A DNA stretch of 64,000 bases, taken from NCBI GenBank assembly GCA_022839625.1, contig JALHJL010000013.1, forward strand, positions 1-64,000. Reading direction: 5' to 3'. Under the pieces are notes generated by a model. That model was not told the origin of the DNA. It made no database searches and saw only the letters and a program-made list of their open reading frames with translations. The position numbers and the translations under genes are program-made. The stretch's first letter is position 1, and every line of letters begins with the position of its first letter. Origin of the DNA: Phycisphaerales bacterium. Its GTDB lineage: Bacteria; Planctomycetota; Phycisphaerae; UBA1845; Fen-1342. Shown piece by piece: positions 57,675 through 64,000 of this stretch.

Positions 57675-58316
57675 ATGGACCCCTGGTTGAGCGTTTCTAT
57701 CCGGCTTGTCGCGCTCCTGAGCAGCGCATGGGCAGCCGTTGCCCTGACCGTCCAGGTGCTGTGGACCCGGGGCAGCGGTCGCCGCGACTACAGCCGGCCG
57801 GCGGGGAGCCCGTGGCGCGCGGTCTGGTACAGCTTCACGACGGGCATGATGCCGGCCCGCAAGGAGTCTGCTCGGCTCCATGCGGCGGAGTTTGCCCTCG
57901 GGCTGGTCTTGCACGTGGGTGTCCTGACCTGCCTCCTGGGGCTGGGGCTGCTCGTGGCCTCGCCCACAACGGGCATACGCGTGCTGGCCGTCCTGCGCAT
58001 TCCGGCCGCCGTCGCGTTGCTGGCGGGCATTTGTCTTCTACTCCGGCGGGCGATCTCGCCCGTGCTGCGCCGGCTGAGCACGCCCGACGACTACCTCGCG
58101 ATCCTGGCCACCTGCGGGCTGCTTGCCTGTTGCGCCTTCCTGCCCGTGGACTCGCGCGGCCAGCTTGTTCGCCTGGTCTATTTCACGGCGCTGCTCGTGT
58201 ACCTGCCGCTCGGCAAGCTGCGGCACGCGGTCTTCTTCTTCGTCTCACGCGGCAATTACGCCCGGCGCCTCGGCTACCGGGGCGTGTATCCGCCGGCCCG
58301 GGCCGCGACGGAGTAG
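57675..58316 (+). CDS. DsrM/NarI-like membrane cytochrome b subunit
   Basis: A 213-residue membrane protein with five probable segments (LVALLSSAWAAVALTVQVLW, AEFALGLVLHVGVLTCLLGL, VLAVLRIPAAVALLAGICLL, YLAILATCGLLACCAFLPVD, LVYFTALLVYLPLGKLRHAV). His residues in two helices (LHVGVL and KLRHAVFFF) fit the heme-b ligands of nitrate-reductase gamma-like subunits. It would oxidise menaquinol and hand electrons to the DsrK-like protein encoded 4 bp downstream. It is shorter than full DsrM. Confidence 0.85.
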   Translation: MDPWLSVSIRLVALLSSAWAAVALTVQVLWTRGSGRRDYSRPAGSPWRAVWYSFTTGMMPARKESARLHAAEFALGLVLHVGVLTCLLGLGLLVASPTTGIRVLAVLRIPAAVALLAGICLLLRRAISPVLRRLSTPDDYLAILATCGLLACCAFLPVDSRGQLVRLVYFTALLVYLPLGKLRHAVFFFVSRGNYARRLGYRGVYPPARAATE

Positions 58317-58320
58317 CCGG

Positions 58321-59619
58321 ATGCCTGCGGACGACAAGACTCCCGCCGACATCGCGACCGCGGCCCGCGAGGCCCTGGTCCGCGTGGTGCGTGGTGCCGC
58401 GGCGTACCACCTGAACGCTTGCGTGCGCTGCGGCCTGTGCGGCGAAAGCTGCCACATCTACCGCGCCGATCCGACGCCGGAGAATCTGCCCGCGGCCAAG
58501 GCGGCCAAGGTCGCCAGCCATTATCGCCGGTACTGCACGCTCGTCGGGCGCTACTTGCCAAGGCTCGTAGGGGCGCGGGACTTCACGTCCGCCGCGCTCG
58601 AAGAGCTGGTCGAGGCCGTCTATGGGCGGTGCACCGGCTGCGGCCGTTGCGGCCTCCATTGTTCGATCGGGCTGGACGTGGCGGCGATCATCCGCGCGGG
58701 CCGACACGTGCTGGCGTCGATCGGCATGGTCCCGGACGGGCTCCAGCGCACGGTCAGCAACCAGCTTGAAACCGGCAACCAGATGGCCATTCCGCGGGAC
58801 GAGCTGCTATCGACGGCCGAGTGGCTCTCCGAGGACCTCAAGCTGGAGCGCGGCGACGAGGCCGCCCGGGTGTACGTGGACCAGCCGGGGCAGCGGATCC
58901 TATACCTGGTCAATCCGCGCGAGGTCAAGTTCTTCCCGCTGTCGCTGATGGCGGCGGCGGGCGTCTTCCACGCTGCCGGCGAACGCTGGACCATGTCGAG
59001 CAAGTTCTATGACGTGACCAACTACGGCTTCTACTCCGGCGATGATGATGCGGCGCGCGAGTTGACCCGGCGCGTGATGGAAGAAGCCCGGGCGCTTGGC
59101 GTGCAGGAAGTCATCCTCTCCGAATGCGGCCACGGATTCCGGTCGTTCCGCTGGGAAGGCCCCAACTGGCTCGGGCAGGAGTACCCGTTGCCCGTGCGCA
59201 GCGTCCTCGAATTGCTGGAGGAGTACCTTGCCGCCGGCCGGATCAAGGTCGACCCCGCCAAGAACTCCGCCCGTGTCACGCTCCATGATCCGTGCAACCT
59301 GGTGCGCTGGGGCGGCGTCAGCGAGCCGCAACGCCGCGTCCTCCACCAGGTCGTGCAGGACTTCGTCGAGATGACGCCGAACCGGCAGGACAATTTCTGT
59401 TGCGGCGGCGGCGGGGGGATGCTGTCGATGAGCGAGTACGGCGATCGGCGGGTGGCGTCGGGCGCGACGAAGGCGGAGCAGATACGGGCGACCGGTGCCA
59501 GCATCGTGGCGACGCCGTGCCACAACTGCGCCGACCAGCTTCTGGAGTTGTCGAAGCGGTACAAGCTCGGGGTGGAGATCCAGGCGGTGGTGGAGTTGGT
59601 GTACTCCGCGCTCCTGTAG
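58321..59619 (+). CDS. DsrK-like heterodisulfide-reductase-type Fe-S protein
   Basis: A 432-residue protein. Two [4Fe-4S] ferredoxin motifs (CVRCGLCGESCHIYRAD at about 35-51 and CTGCGRCGLHCSIGLD at about 104-119), then two CCG-type domains. The second is complete: HDPCNLVR, FCCGGGGGM and TPCHNCADQL, which in HdrB/DsrK bind the special cluster that cleaves disulfides. The first has CGHGF in place of the CCG pair. Start ATG 58321 is 4 bp after dsrM. It should reduce the oxidised DsrC arm. No dsrAB is in the window. Confidence 0.88.
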   Translation: MPADDKTPADIATAAREALVRVVRGAAAYHLNACVRCGLCGESCHIYRADPTPENLPAAKAAKVASHYRRYCTLVGRYLPRLVGARDFTSAALEELVEAVYGRCTGCGRCGLHCSIGLDVAAIIRAGRHVLASIGMVPDGLQRTVSNQLETGNQMAIPRDELLSTAEWLSEDLKLERGDEAARVYVDQPGQRILYLVNPREVKFFPLSLMAAAGVFHAAGERWTMSSKFYDVTNYGFYSGDDDAARELTRRVMEEARALGVQEVILSECGHGFRSFRWEGPNWLGQEYPLPVRSVLELLEEYLAAGRIKVDPAKNSARVTLHDPCNLVRWGGVSEPQRRVLHQVVQDFVEMTPNRQDNFCCGGGGGMLSMSEYGDRRVASGATKAEQIRATGASIVATPCHNCADQLLELSKRYKLGVEIQAVVELVYSALL

Positions 59620-59901
59620 CGGCCGGGCTCCGTACCGGCCGTCTTTGTAGCGGGTGTCCGACGGGCAGCGGCCGAGGCTGTCGCAAGAATCCCCACGTGC
59701 ACCGGTGGCGGCCCGAGTGCATTCAGGCGGCTTGGGGGGTGAGAATCCCGTGGGCCGGGGTGCGAGAACGAACTCTCGCACCAGCGGCCCCGGCGGGCCA
59801 AGCGTGGAGGCTCGGTTCACGACCCGGCGCGCCCGGCCGCGGAACGGCCCGGCCTGGTCAGCCGGTCGCCGCGCAGCCCGGATCGGCCGGTCGCAGATCG
59901 G
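59620..59901. repeat. Intergenic palindromic repeats downstream of the dsr genes
   Basis: GTAGCGGCCGGGCTCCGTACC near the start belongs to the GCTAC repeat type. A hairpin with arms GGTGCGAGA and TCTCGCACC lies at about 59758-59780; a like hairpin is found near 37590. No gene is seen. Confidence 0.5.
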
Positions 59902-61752
59902 CTACGGGCACGAGAGCGGGCCCGGGCACTCACAGCCGGTCCCGCACTGCGTCATCAGCGCCACGAACGGGTTGATGTCACCGAAGGACGCCTGCCCGTA
60001 CGTTCCGTCGCAGTTGATATCGCCGTTCTCCGGTTCGCAGCCTGGGAAGGCCGCCTGCCACTGGCTGAAGTTCGACAAGTACAGGACGAAGGGGTTGATG
60101 TCGCCGAAGTCGATCGCCCCGTCGCAGTTCAGGTCGCCCAGGCACACGGACGGCCAGTTGAGCACGAGGGCGCTGCAGGAGTCGACGTAGACGCGCCCCG
60201 TCAGGGCGTTGCCTTTTTCAATGATGCTCACGAAGCGCGGGATCGCGCTCGTGCCGGCCGGCATCGTGTAGTCGATCGTCAGCGGAATCCAAATGTCGGT
60301 CGACGCGCCGGCATGGATCGTATTAGGACTGCCCGGCGGACCGATGTCGACGATGGGTGGAATGGTACCCAGCAGCCATTCAACCTTTACGCCGGCCCGC
60401 GGACCTTCTTCGTCGTTGAACGGATCGGTCGCTTTTGACCGGAGATACGCCGAGACGGTGAGCGTTTCGCCGCTCACGACGGGGATTTCCTGGAACACGC
60501 CGGCCACGCAGCTTCCAGAAATCTTGAGCACGTACGAGCCCTGGTGGGCCGGGACTTCAAACCGGTTCTTCCAGGCGGTGCAGTTGGAGCCGCCGAATTC
60601 GGTCCAGTTGTCCAAGCCGTTGGCACCGCCGGGTCCGAGCTCGAAGCTGGGGTTGAGCAACTGGTTCGTGCCGGGCACGCTGCCGCGTTCCGCAAAGGCC
60701 GAGTCGAAGTAGATCGGCCCGTTCGTGGTCGAAGTGTCGTCAGCAACCATGACGACGCGCGCCAGCGTCGCATCCTCGGGGACAACCGTGTCGTAGGTCA
60801 CCAGGACCCACGTGTCCAGCGGATCGTCCTCGTCGAAGACCAGGTACTCCTCGGCGGGCGGGTTGCTGGCCGCCCACTCGAGCTTGATGCCGGCGCGGGA
60901 CGTGCCGACCAACGGATCGATCGACGGGTTCCAGACGTAGGCGGTCATGAGCAGATGGTCGCCCGCGGACAGCACCTTCGTGTTCTGGAACAGGCCGGAG
61001 TAGGCCTCGCGCACGCCGAGCTTCAGGCTGAAAGACCCGTCGTGAGCCACGTCGCCTGACTTCTCCTGGTCGTTGAAGCCCGTCCAGTAGTCGATGCCGA
61101 TCGGACTTTGCCCGGCGCCAACTCCGGCGGTCTCGAAGTCGCCGTTGACGAGCAGATTAGGCCCGCTGTTGATGCTCAGGTACGCGTCGTCCCAGTAGAC
61201 CGCGCCCCAGATGTTGCCGACCGACCAGTTCAGCCGGCACGTCACGCGGGCGCGCGCGGTGTTTGCGGGGGCCGTGAACGGCCCCAGCTCGGCCAGGACC
61301 CACGTATCCGCCGGCGAGCTCGCGTTGAACGGATAGGTCGACTGAGTGAACAGCGTGCTGCCGCCGGCGTTCAGGAACTCGAACACCAGGCCCGCGGACC
61401 CGCTACCGCCCAGCTTGTCGCCGGCGGGGCTGTACAGGTACACGTGGACCATTGCCGACTGGCCGGGCGTGACGCCCAGCACCTCCTGGTAGGCGCCGAC
61501 GTAGGTATGGTCATTGTCGCCGAACGCCTTGAGGGCGTGGCCGTCCCCCGGCGGGACGAGATTCACCGTGGGCGAGCGCTCGATGTTGTTCCCGCCGAAC
61601 TCCGTCCACTTGTCGGCGACCATGGGGTCGGGCGCGCCTGGGCCGTCTCCCAGCTCCATGCTGCCGTTCTTGAGAATCTCCTGCTGGGCCCAGAGCATGC
61701 CGGGCAGGGCCGCAAGCGCGGCCAGGACGACTATCAGCTTCCGCGTCTTCAC
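59902..61752 (-). CDS. Large secreted protein: three beta-sandwich modules and dockerin-like repeats
   Basis: A 616-residue protein with a signal peptide (LIVVLAALAALPGMLWAQ). Three related modules of about 165-180 residues follow, each starting with text like ILKNGSMELGDGPG, LLVNGDFETAGVGA or LLNPSFELGPGG. They resemble carbohydrate-binding beta sandwiches. The C-terminus has two dockerin-type repeats: GDLNCDGAIDFGDINPFVLY and GDINCDGTYGQASFGDINPF, then a Cys-rich end. Substrate is unknown. It lies downstream of the pseudopilin and PEP-CTERM genes on the same strand. Confidence 0.85.
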   Translation of the reverse strand: MKTRKLIVVLAALAALPGMLWAQQEILKNGSMELGDGPGAPDPMVADKWTEFGGNNIERSPTVNLVPPGDGHALKAFGDNDHTYVGAYQEVLGVTPGQSAMVHVYLYSPAGDKLGGSGSAGLVFEFLNAGGSTLFTQSTYPFNASSPADTWVLAELGPFTAPANTARARVTCRLNWSVGNIWGAVYWDDAYLSINSGPNLLVNGDFETAGVGAGQSPIGIDYWTGFNDQEKSGDVAHDGSFSLKLGVREAYSGLFQNTKVLSAGDHLLMTAYVWNPSIDPLVGTSRAGIKLEWAASNPPAEEYLVFDEDDPLDTWVLVTYDTVVPEDATLARVVMVADDTSTTNGPIYFDSAFAERGSVPGTNQLLNPSFELGPGGANGLDNWTEFGGSNCTAWKNRFEVPAHQGSYVLKISGSCVAGVFQEIPVVSGETLTVSAYLRSKATDPFNDEEGPRAGVKVEWLLGTIPPIVDIGPPGSPNTIHAGASTDIWIPLTIDYTMPAGTSAIPRFVSIIEKGNALTGRVYVDSCSALVLNWPSVCLGDLNCDGAIDFGDINPFVLYLSNFSQWQAAFPGCEPENGDINCDGTYGQASFGDINPFVALMTQCGTGCECPGPLSCP

Positions 61753-61762
61753 GGGGTCTCCT

Positions 61763-62623
61763 CTAGCGATCTTCGAAGTCGTGGCCCGTCCTTGTCAAGC
61801 CCCATCCCCAAAACGGGCGGTTGCCGAAGCTGTCGCTATCTCGAAGTTGTGCACTGGGTATAGACTCGTCTGCTAGCAAGGGGTCATAGTACTTCTCGAC
61901 CGGAATCCACTCGACGTGCGCGTCCAGAAACGCGAAATTGCTACCGCCCTTGTGGCGCAGCTTGTCTGGATCGGGTGCGTCGAATTCAAATACACTGAAC
62001 ACCGCATCGCACATGACGACCGCCCGGTTCGGCACGGGGATCTGGCTGAGCCTGCCTCCGTTAATCGCTGGGAAATCCGAACCGCTGCTGAAATCCGCGT
62101 ACCAATACTCGGTGTACAGATCGTTGATGTACTCGTTCGGGTACTTTTCCGGCTGGATTTGTGGCCACCAACTCTCGTCGTACGCGCGGCCGTATTCCTC
62201 TGACGACTTCAGCACGAAGTAAAAACTCTTGGAACCAAGTGGTTTCCGCAAGTAAACTTGCACCCCGTTCTCGTCGTTAACCGACGGACATCGGAAGATC
62301 CGCAGGTCTTCTATGTACCTTCGGAAGCGAAATAGCTGCTGATACTGGTGAAACGGTGCGTTTACCGGCCCATTGCCGTACTTATCCGTTCCGAGGAGGT
62401 ACGGCAGGCGGTCCGCGTTGTCCTGAACATAGTACGTCGTCGCCAGGCCCAGTTGGCGCATGTTTGAAGCGCAAACTGCGTCCTTCGCGTGCCTGCGGGC
62501 CGACCCGAGCGCGGGCAACAGGATGGAGATCAGCAGCGCGATGATGGCGACTACGACCAGCAACTCGATCAGCGTAAAGGCGCCCGCGCCGCGCCCGCGT
62601 CGTACACAACTGTGCCTGGCCAT
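61763..62623 (-). CDS. Type II secretion/pilin-like pseudopilin (planctomycete type)
   Basis: A 286-residue protein with a class III prepilin leader: FTLIELLVVVAIIALLISIL after Gly-Ala, with Glu5. The C-terminal part ends with the typical planctomycete text GGSNFAFLDAHVEWIP. These proteins are numerous in Planctomycetota and are processed by prepilin peptidase; their location and purpose are unclear. ATG 62623 is preferred because CGGAG lies 8 nt before it. It sits 10 bp before the dockerin gene, so the two are co-transcribed. Confidence 0.9.
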   Translation of the reverse strand: MARHSCVRRGRGAGAFTLIELLVVVAIIALLISILLPALGSARRHAKDAVCASNMRQLGLATTYYVQDNADRLPYLLGTDKYGNGPVNAPFHQYQQLFRFRRYIEDLRIFRCPSVNDENGVQVYLRKPLGSKSFYFVLKSSEEYGRAYDESWWPQIQPEKYPNEYINDLYTEYWYADFSSGSDFPAINGGRLSQIPVPNRAVVMCDAVFSVFEFDAPDPDKLRHKGGSNFAFLDAHVEWIPVEKYYDPLLADESIPSAQLRDSDSFGNRPFWGWGLTRTGHDFEDR

Positions 62624-62754
62624 CCGTTGCACTCCGGCGCTTGCAACTCTCAGGGGAGGCGGGCCCGAAGGCCACGGTGCCCGGGCCCGCGTTCCACGAT
62701 CCGTCTCTTACTACACGCCGTCGCCGGCTGCATCCTGCGGCCGACGCTTGGGAC

Positions 62755-63561
62755 CTACCGGCGACGAAGAGCCAGCAACCCCGCTGCGCACAGCAGCGCG
62801 AGGCCCGCCGGCTCGGGGACGAAGTACATGTTCTCGAAGTCGATCCGCACCATGTTGCTCGGGTCGCCCGGCACGATGTACGGCTGGAACAGCCCGCCCA
62901 CCTGGGCGTAATCGAGAATGCCGTAGAACCCGTATTGCGGCTCGTTCGGGTTGCCCTGGTCGAACGGCAGCGCGCCGCTGCTGTACCAGGAGCCACCCTT
63001 GTAAAGGAGATACTCGATCGTCCCGGGATCCTGCTCCGTCAGGCTGTGCGGGTCGTACACGAAGCCCAGTCGCACGGTCTCGCCCTTGGCGTAGGTCAGA
63101 CCGTAGTTCCCGGTGAAGCTGTAGAACGGGAGCCGCCCACCAAAGCACGCGATCTCGCCGTCGGTCGTCTTCAGCATGAAGATGCCGTCGTGATTCTGCG
63201 ACCACCACGGCGAGAGGCTCAGGCCACCTTCGCCGTTCCCCGTCCCGCTGATCGTGACGTCGGAGAGGAACATGAACGCATCGTTGTTCATGAAGTTCGC
63301 GGCACTGATCCCGCCGTTTTCCGACAGCCGGAAGTTGTGCCGGTTGGCGTACTCGCCGCCCTGGCCGTCGCCATCCAACTCGGCATCCTGAATCCAAATC
63401 CAGTTCGGATAGAGATTGCCGGTCGTGAGCACCGAATCCGAGTCGTCGTTCCACAGCCTCAGGTTCAGCACCGCACTGTCAATCAGGGGTGTTGCCACGG
63501 CAACCGCGGCCGCCCCAACCAACAGGAACGCCGCCGCAGCCATCTTGCTCCAGCTCTTCAT
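62755..63561 (-). CDS. PEP-CTERM anchored secreted protein
   Basis: A 268-residue protein with a signal peptide (AAAAFLLVGAAAVAVA), a beta-rich body (SVLTTGNLYPNWIWIQDAEL, RLGFVYDPHSLTEQDPGTIE), and a C-terminal sorting signal: VPEP, hydrophobic AGLALLCAAGLLAL, RRR. Exosortase cleaves at PEP and the protein is exported to the surface or exopolysaccharide. The body is of unknown function. It is the first gene after the promoter with the LacI-type operator, so it is probably regulated by a sugar. Confidence 0.88.
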   Translation of the reverse strand: MKSWSKMAAAAFLLVGAAAVAVATPLIDSAVLNLRLWNDDSDSVLTTGNLYPNWIWIQDAELDGDGQGGEYANRHNFRLSENGGISAANFMNNDAFMFLSDVTISGTGNGEGGLSLSPWWSQNHDGIFMLKTTDGEIACFGGRLPFYSFTGNYGLTYAKGETVRLGFVYDPHSLTEQDPGTIEYLLYKGGSWYSSGALPFDQGNPNEPQYGFYGILDYAQVGGLFQPYIVPGDPSNMVRIDFENMYFVPEPAGLALLCAAGLLALRRR

Positions 63562-63673
63562 CTCGATTCTCCTCCACGATCAGGCCATGGCCCGCCGCCG
63601 GGCGAGAGCACCGGCACCCCGTGTGCGCGGTCAGTCTCGACAGGGGCGAAGCACCTGGTCCGCGACCAACTTG

Positions 63674-63702
63674 ATTATAACACGCGGATTTTCGTATTGC
63701 AA
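63674..63702 (-). promoter_or_regulatory. Sigma70 promoter of the PEP-CTERM operon
   Basis: On the minus strand TTGCAA (63702-63697) and TATAAT (63679-63674) with a 17-bp spacer, a near-consensus pair. The leader to ATG 63561 is about 105 nt. The rest of 63562-63896 has no gene. Confidence 0.8.
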
Positions 63703-63711
63703 GCGCTTTCA
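63697..63711. promoter_or_regulatory. LacI-family operator overlapping the -35 box
   Basis: TTGCAAGCGCTTTCA is a near-palindrome centred on the CG of AAGCGCTT, the usual core of LacI/CcpA-type sites. It covers the -35 box of the minus-strand promoter and lies about 186 bp upstream of the GH1 glycosidase gene. No regulator gene is in the window. Confidence 0.78.
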
Positions 63712-63896
63712 TAAGCCATTATGCTTCTGGTGGGAGACGGCCAGGCGGCGACTGCGGGCGCCCCGCGCTGCCCCGGCGTTCGTCTCTTAAGACCGGTCTG
63801 AACAATGACTTGCGATGACCGCCGCCACCGCCTGCCGCCTGCACCGCCGCCCCGGGCTCGGTGCCGCGGCGGTGCCGACTTCAACCTGTCGCGACC

Positions 63897-64000
63897 ATGA
63901 ACCCAAGCCGGCCCGATTCTGATTTCCTCTGGGGCGCCGCAACGGCGGCGTACCAGATCGAGGGTGCCGCGGCGGAGGACGGCCGGGCGCCCAGCATCTG
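63897..64000 (+). CDS. GH1 beta-glucosidase, N-terminal fragment at the window edge
   Basis: The first 34 codons are visible and the gene runs off the right edge. FLWGAATAAYQIEGAAAEDG is the N-terminal signature of glycoside hydrolase family 1. Such enzymes cleave beta-glucosides. It is divergent from the PEP-CTERM gene, with the LacI-type operator between, so a beta-linked sugar is a likely inducer of both. Confidence 0.9.
   Translation, partial: MNPSRPDSDFLWGAATAAYQIEGAAAEDGRAPSI

Overview
The window is GC-rich bacterial chromosome that reads as Planctomycetota, most likely Phycisphaerae or a relative. This rests on three secreted-protein signatures. Two proteins carry paired dockerin-like repeats with the motif GDINPFV, one carries a PEP-CTERM tail ending in RRR, and one is a pseudopilin starting FTLIELLVVVAIIALLISIL. 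A SecA with an added N-terminal membrane anchor and insertions also fits. No rRNA genes or CRISPR arrays are seen. One tRNA gene is present, tRNA-Gly(TCC).

Layout. Positions 1-15309 are chromosomal: an SPFH membrane protein followed by a ribbon-helix-helix protein and a small membrane protein; aceE; an M1 aminopeptidase preceded by a tiny ORF copying the AceE N-terminus; a fluoride riboswitch with its own promoter in front of a CPA2-type antiporter; a dockerin protein; efp; and secA. Positions 15393-25518 are an integrated element in the 3' half of tRNA-Gly. It has a 44-bp direct repeat at each end, a tyrosine integrase next to the intact tRNA, an excisionase-like protein, a primase, a DnaB-like helicase, a DUF669-like protein and a GpA-type large terminase. 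No capsid, portal or tail genes are present. Positions 25548-31250 hold broken genes (a split beta-propeller lipoprotein with transposase debris, and a four-helix-bundle gene with a stop codon, flanked by inverted heptamer arrays), a CDGSH protein and DNA polymerase X.

Positions 31244-41729 are mainly minus-strand: an OmpR-type regulator, an LptF/LptG permease pair, a receiver protein, a Ser/Thr kinase, a hydrolase-like lipoprotein, ribulokinase and a DUF151 nuclease. Positions 41959-49440 are plus-strand: an oligopeptide-binding protein, then an export operon (Cys-rich secreted protein, membrane fusion protein, ABC ATPase, two FtsX-type permeases, Cys-containing lipoprotein). Positions 49476-57066 are minus-strand: a YmdB-type phosphodiesterase, a secreted SNase, a cupin lipoprotein, pyrB-pyrR, glgP and an orphan nuoI-like gene. 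Positions 57342-59619 encode DsrC, DsrM and DsrK homologues in one operon. The right end has three minus-strand surface-protein genes (dockerin, pseudopilin, PEP-CTERM), divergent from the start of a GH1 beta-glucosidase. Between them lies a good sigma70 promoter overlapped by a LacI-type operator.

How the parts work together. The element looks like a self-replicating, site-specific integrative element that carries a DNA-packaging motor but no particle genes, so a phage satellite or defective prophage is the leading idea. Its attachment site lies inside the integrase reading frame, so integration should shorten the integrase. Elsewhere the clearest functional units are the fluoride-responsive antiporter, the Cys-rich ABC exporter, the DsrC-DsrMK redox module and the sugar-controlled surface/glycosidase locus. 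Intergenic regions carry several families of palindromic repeats.
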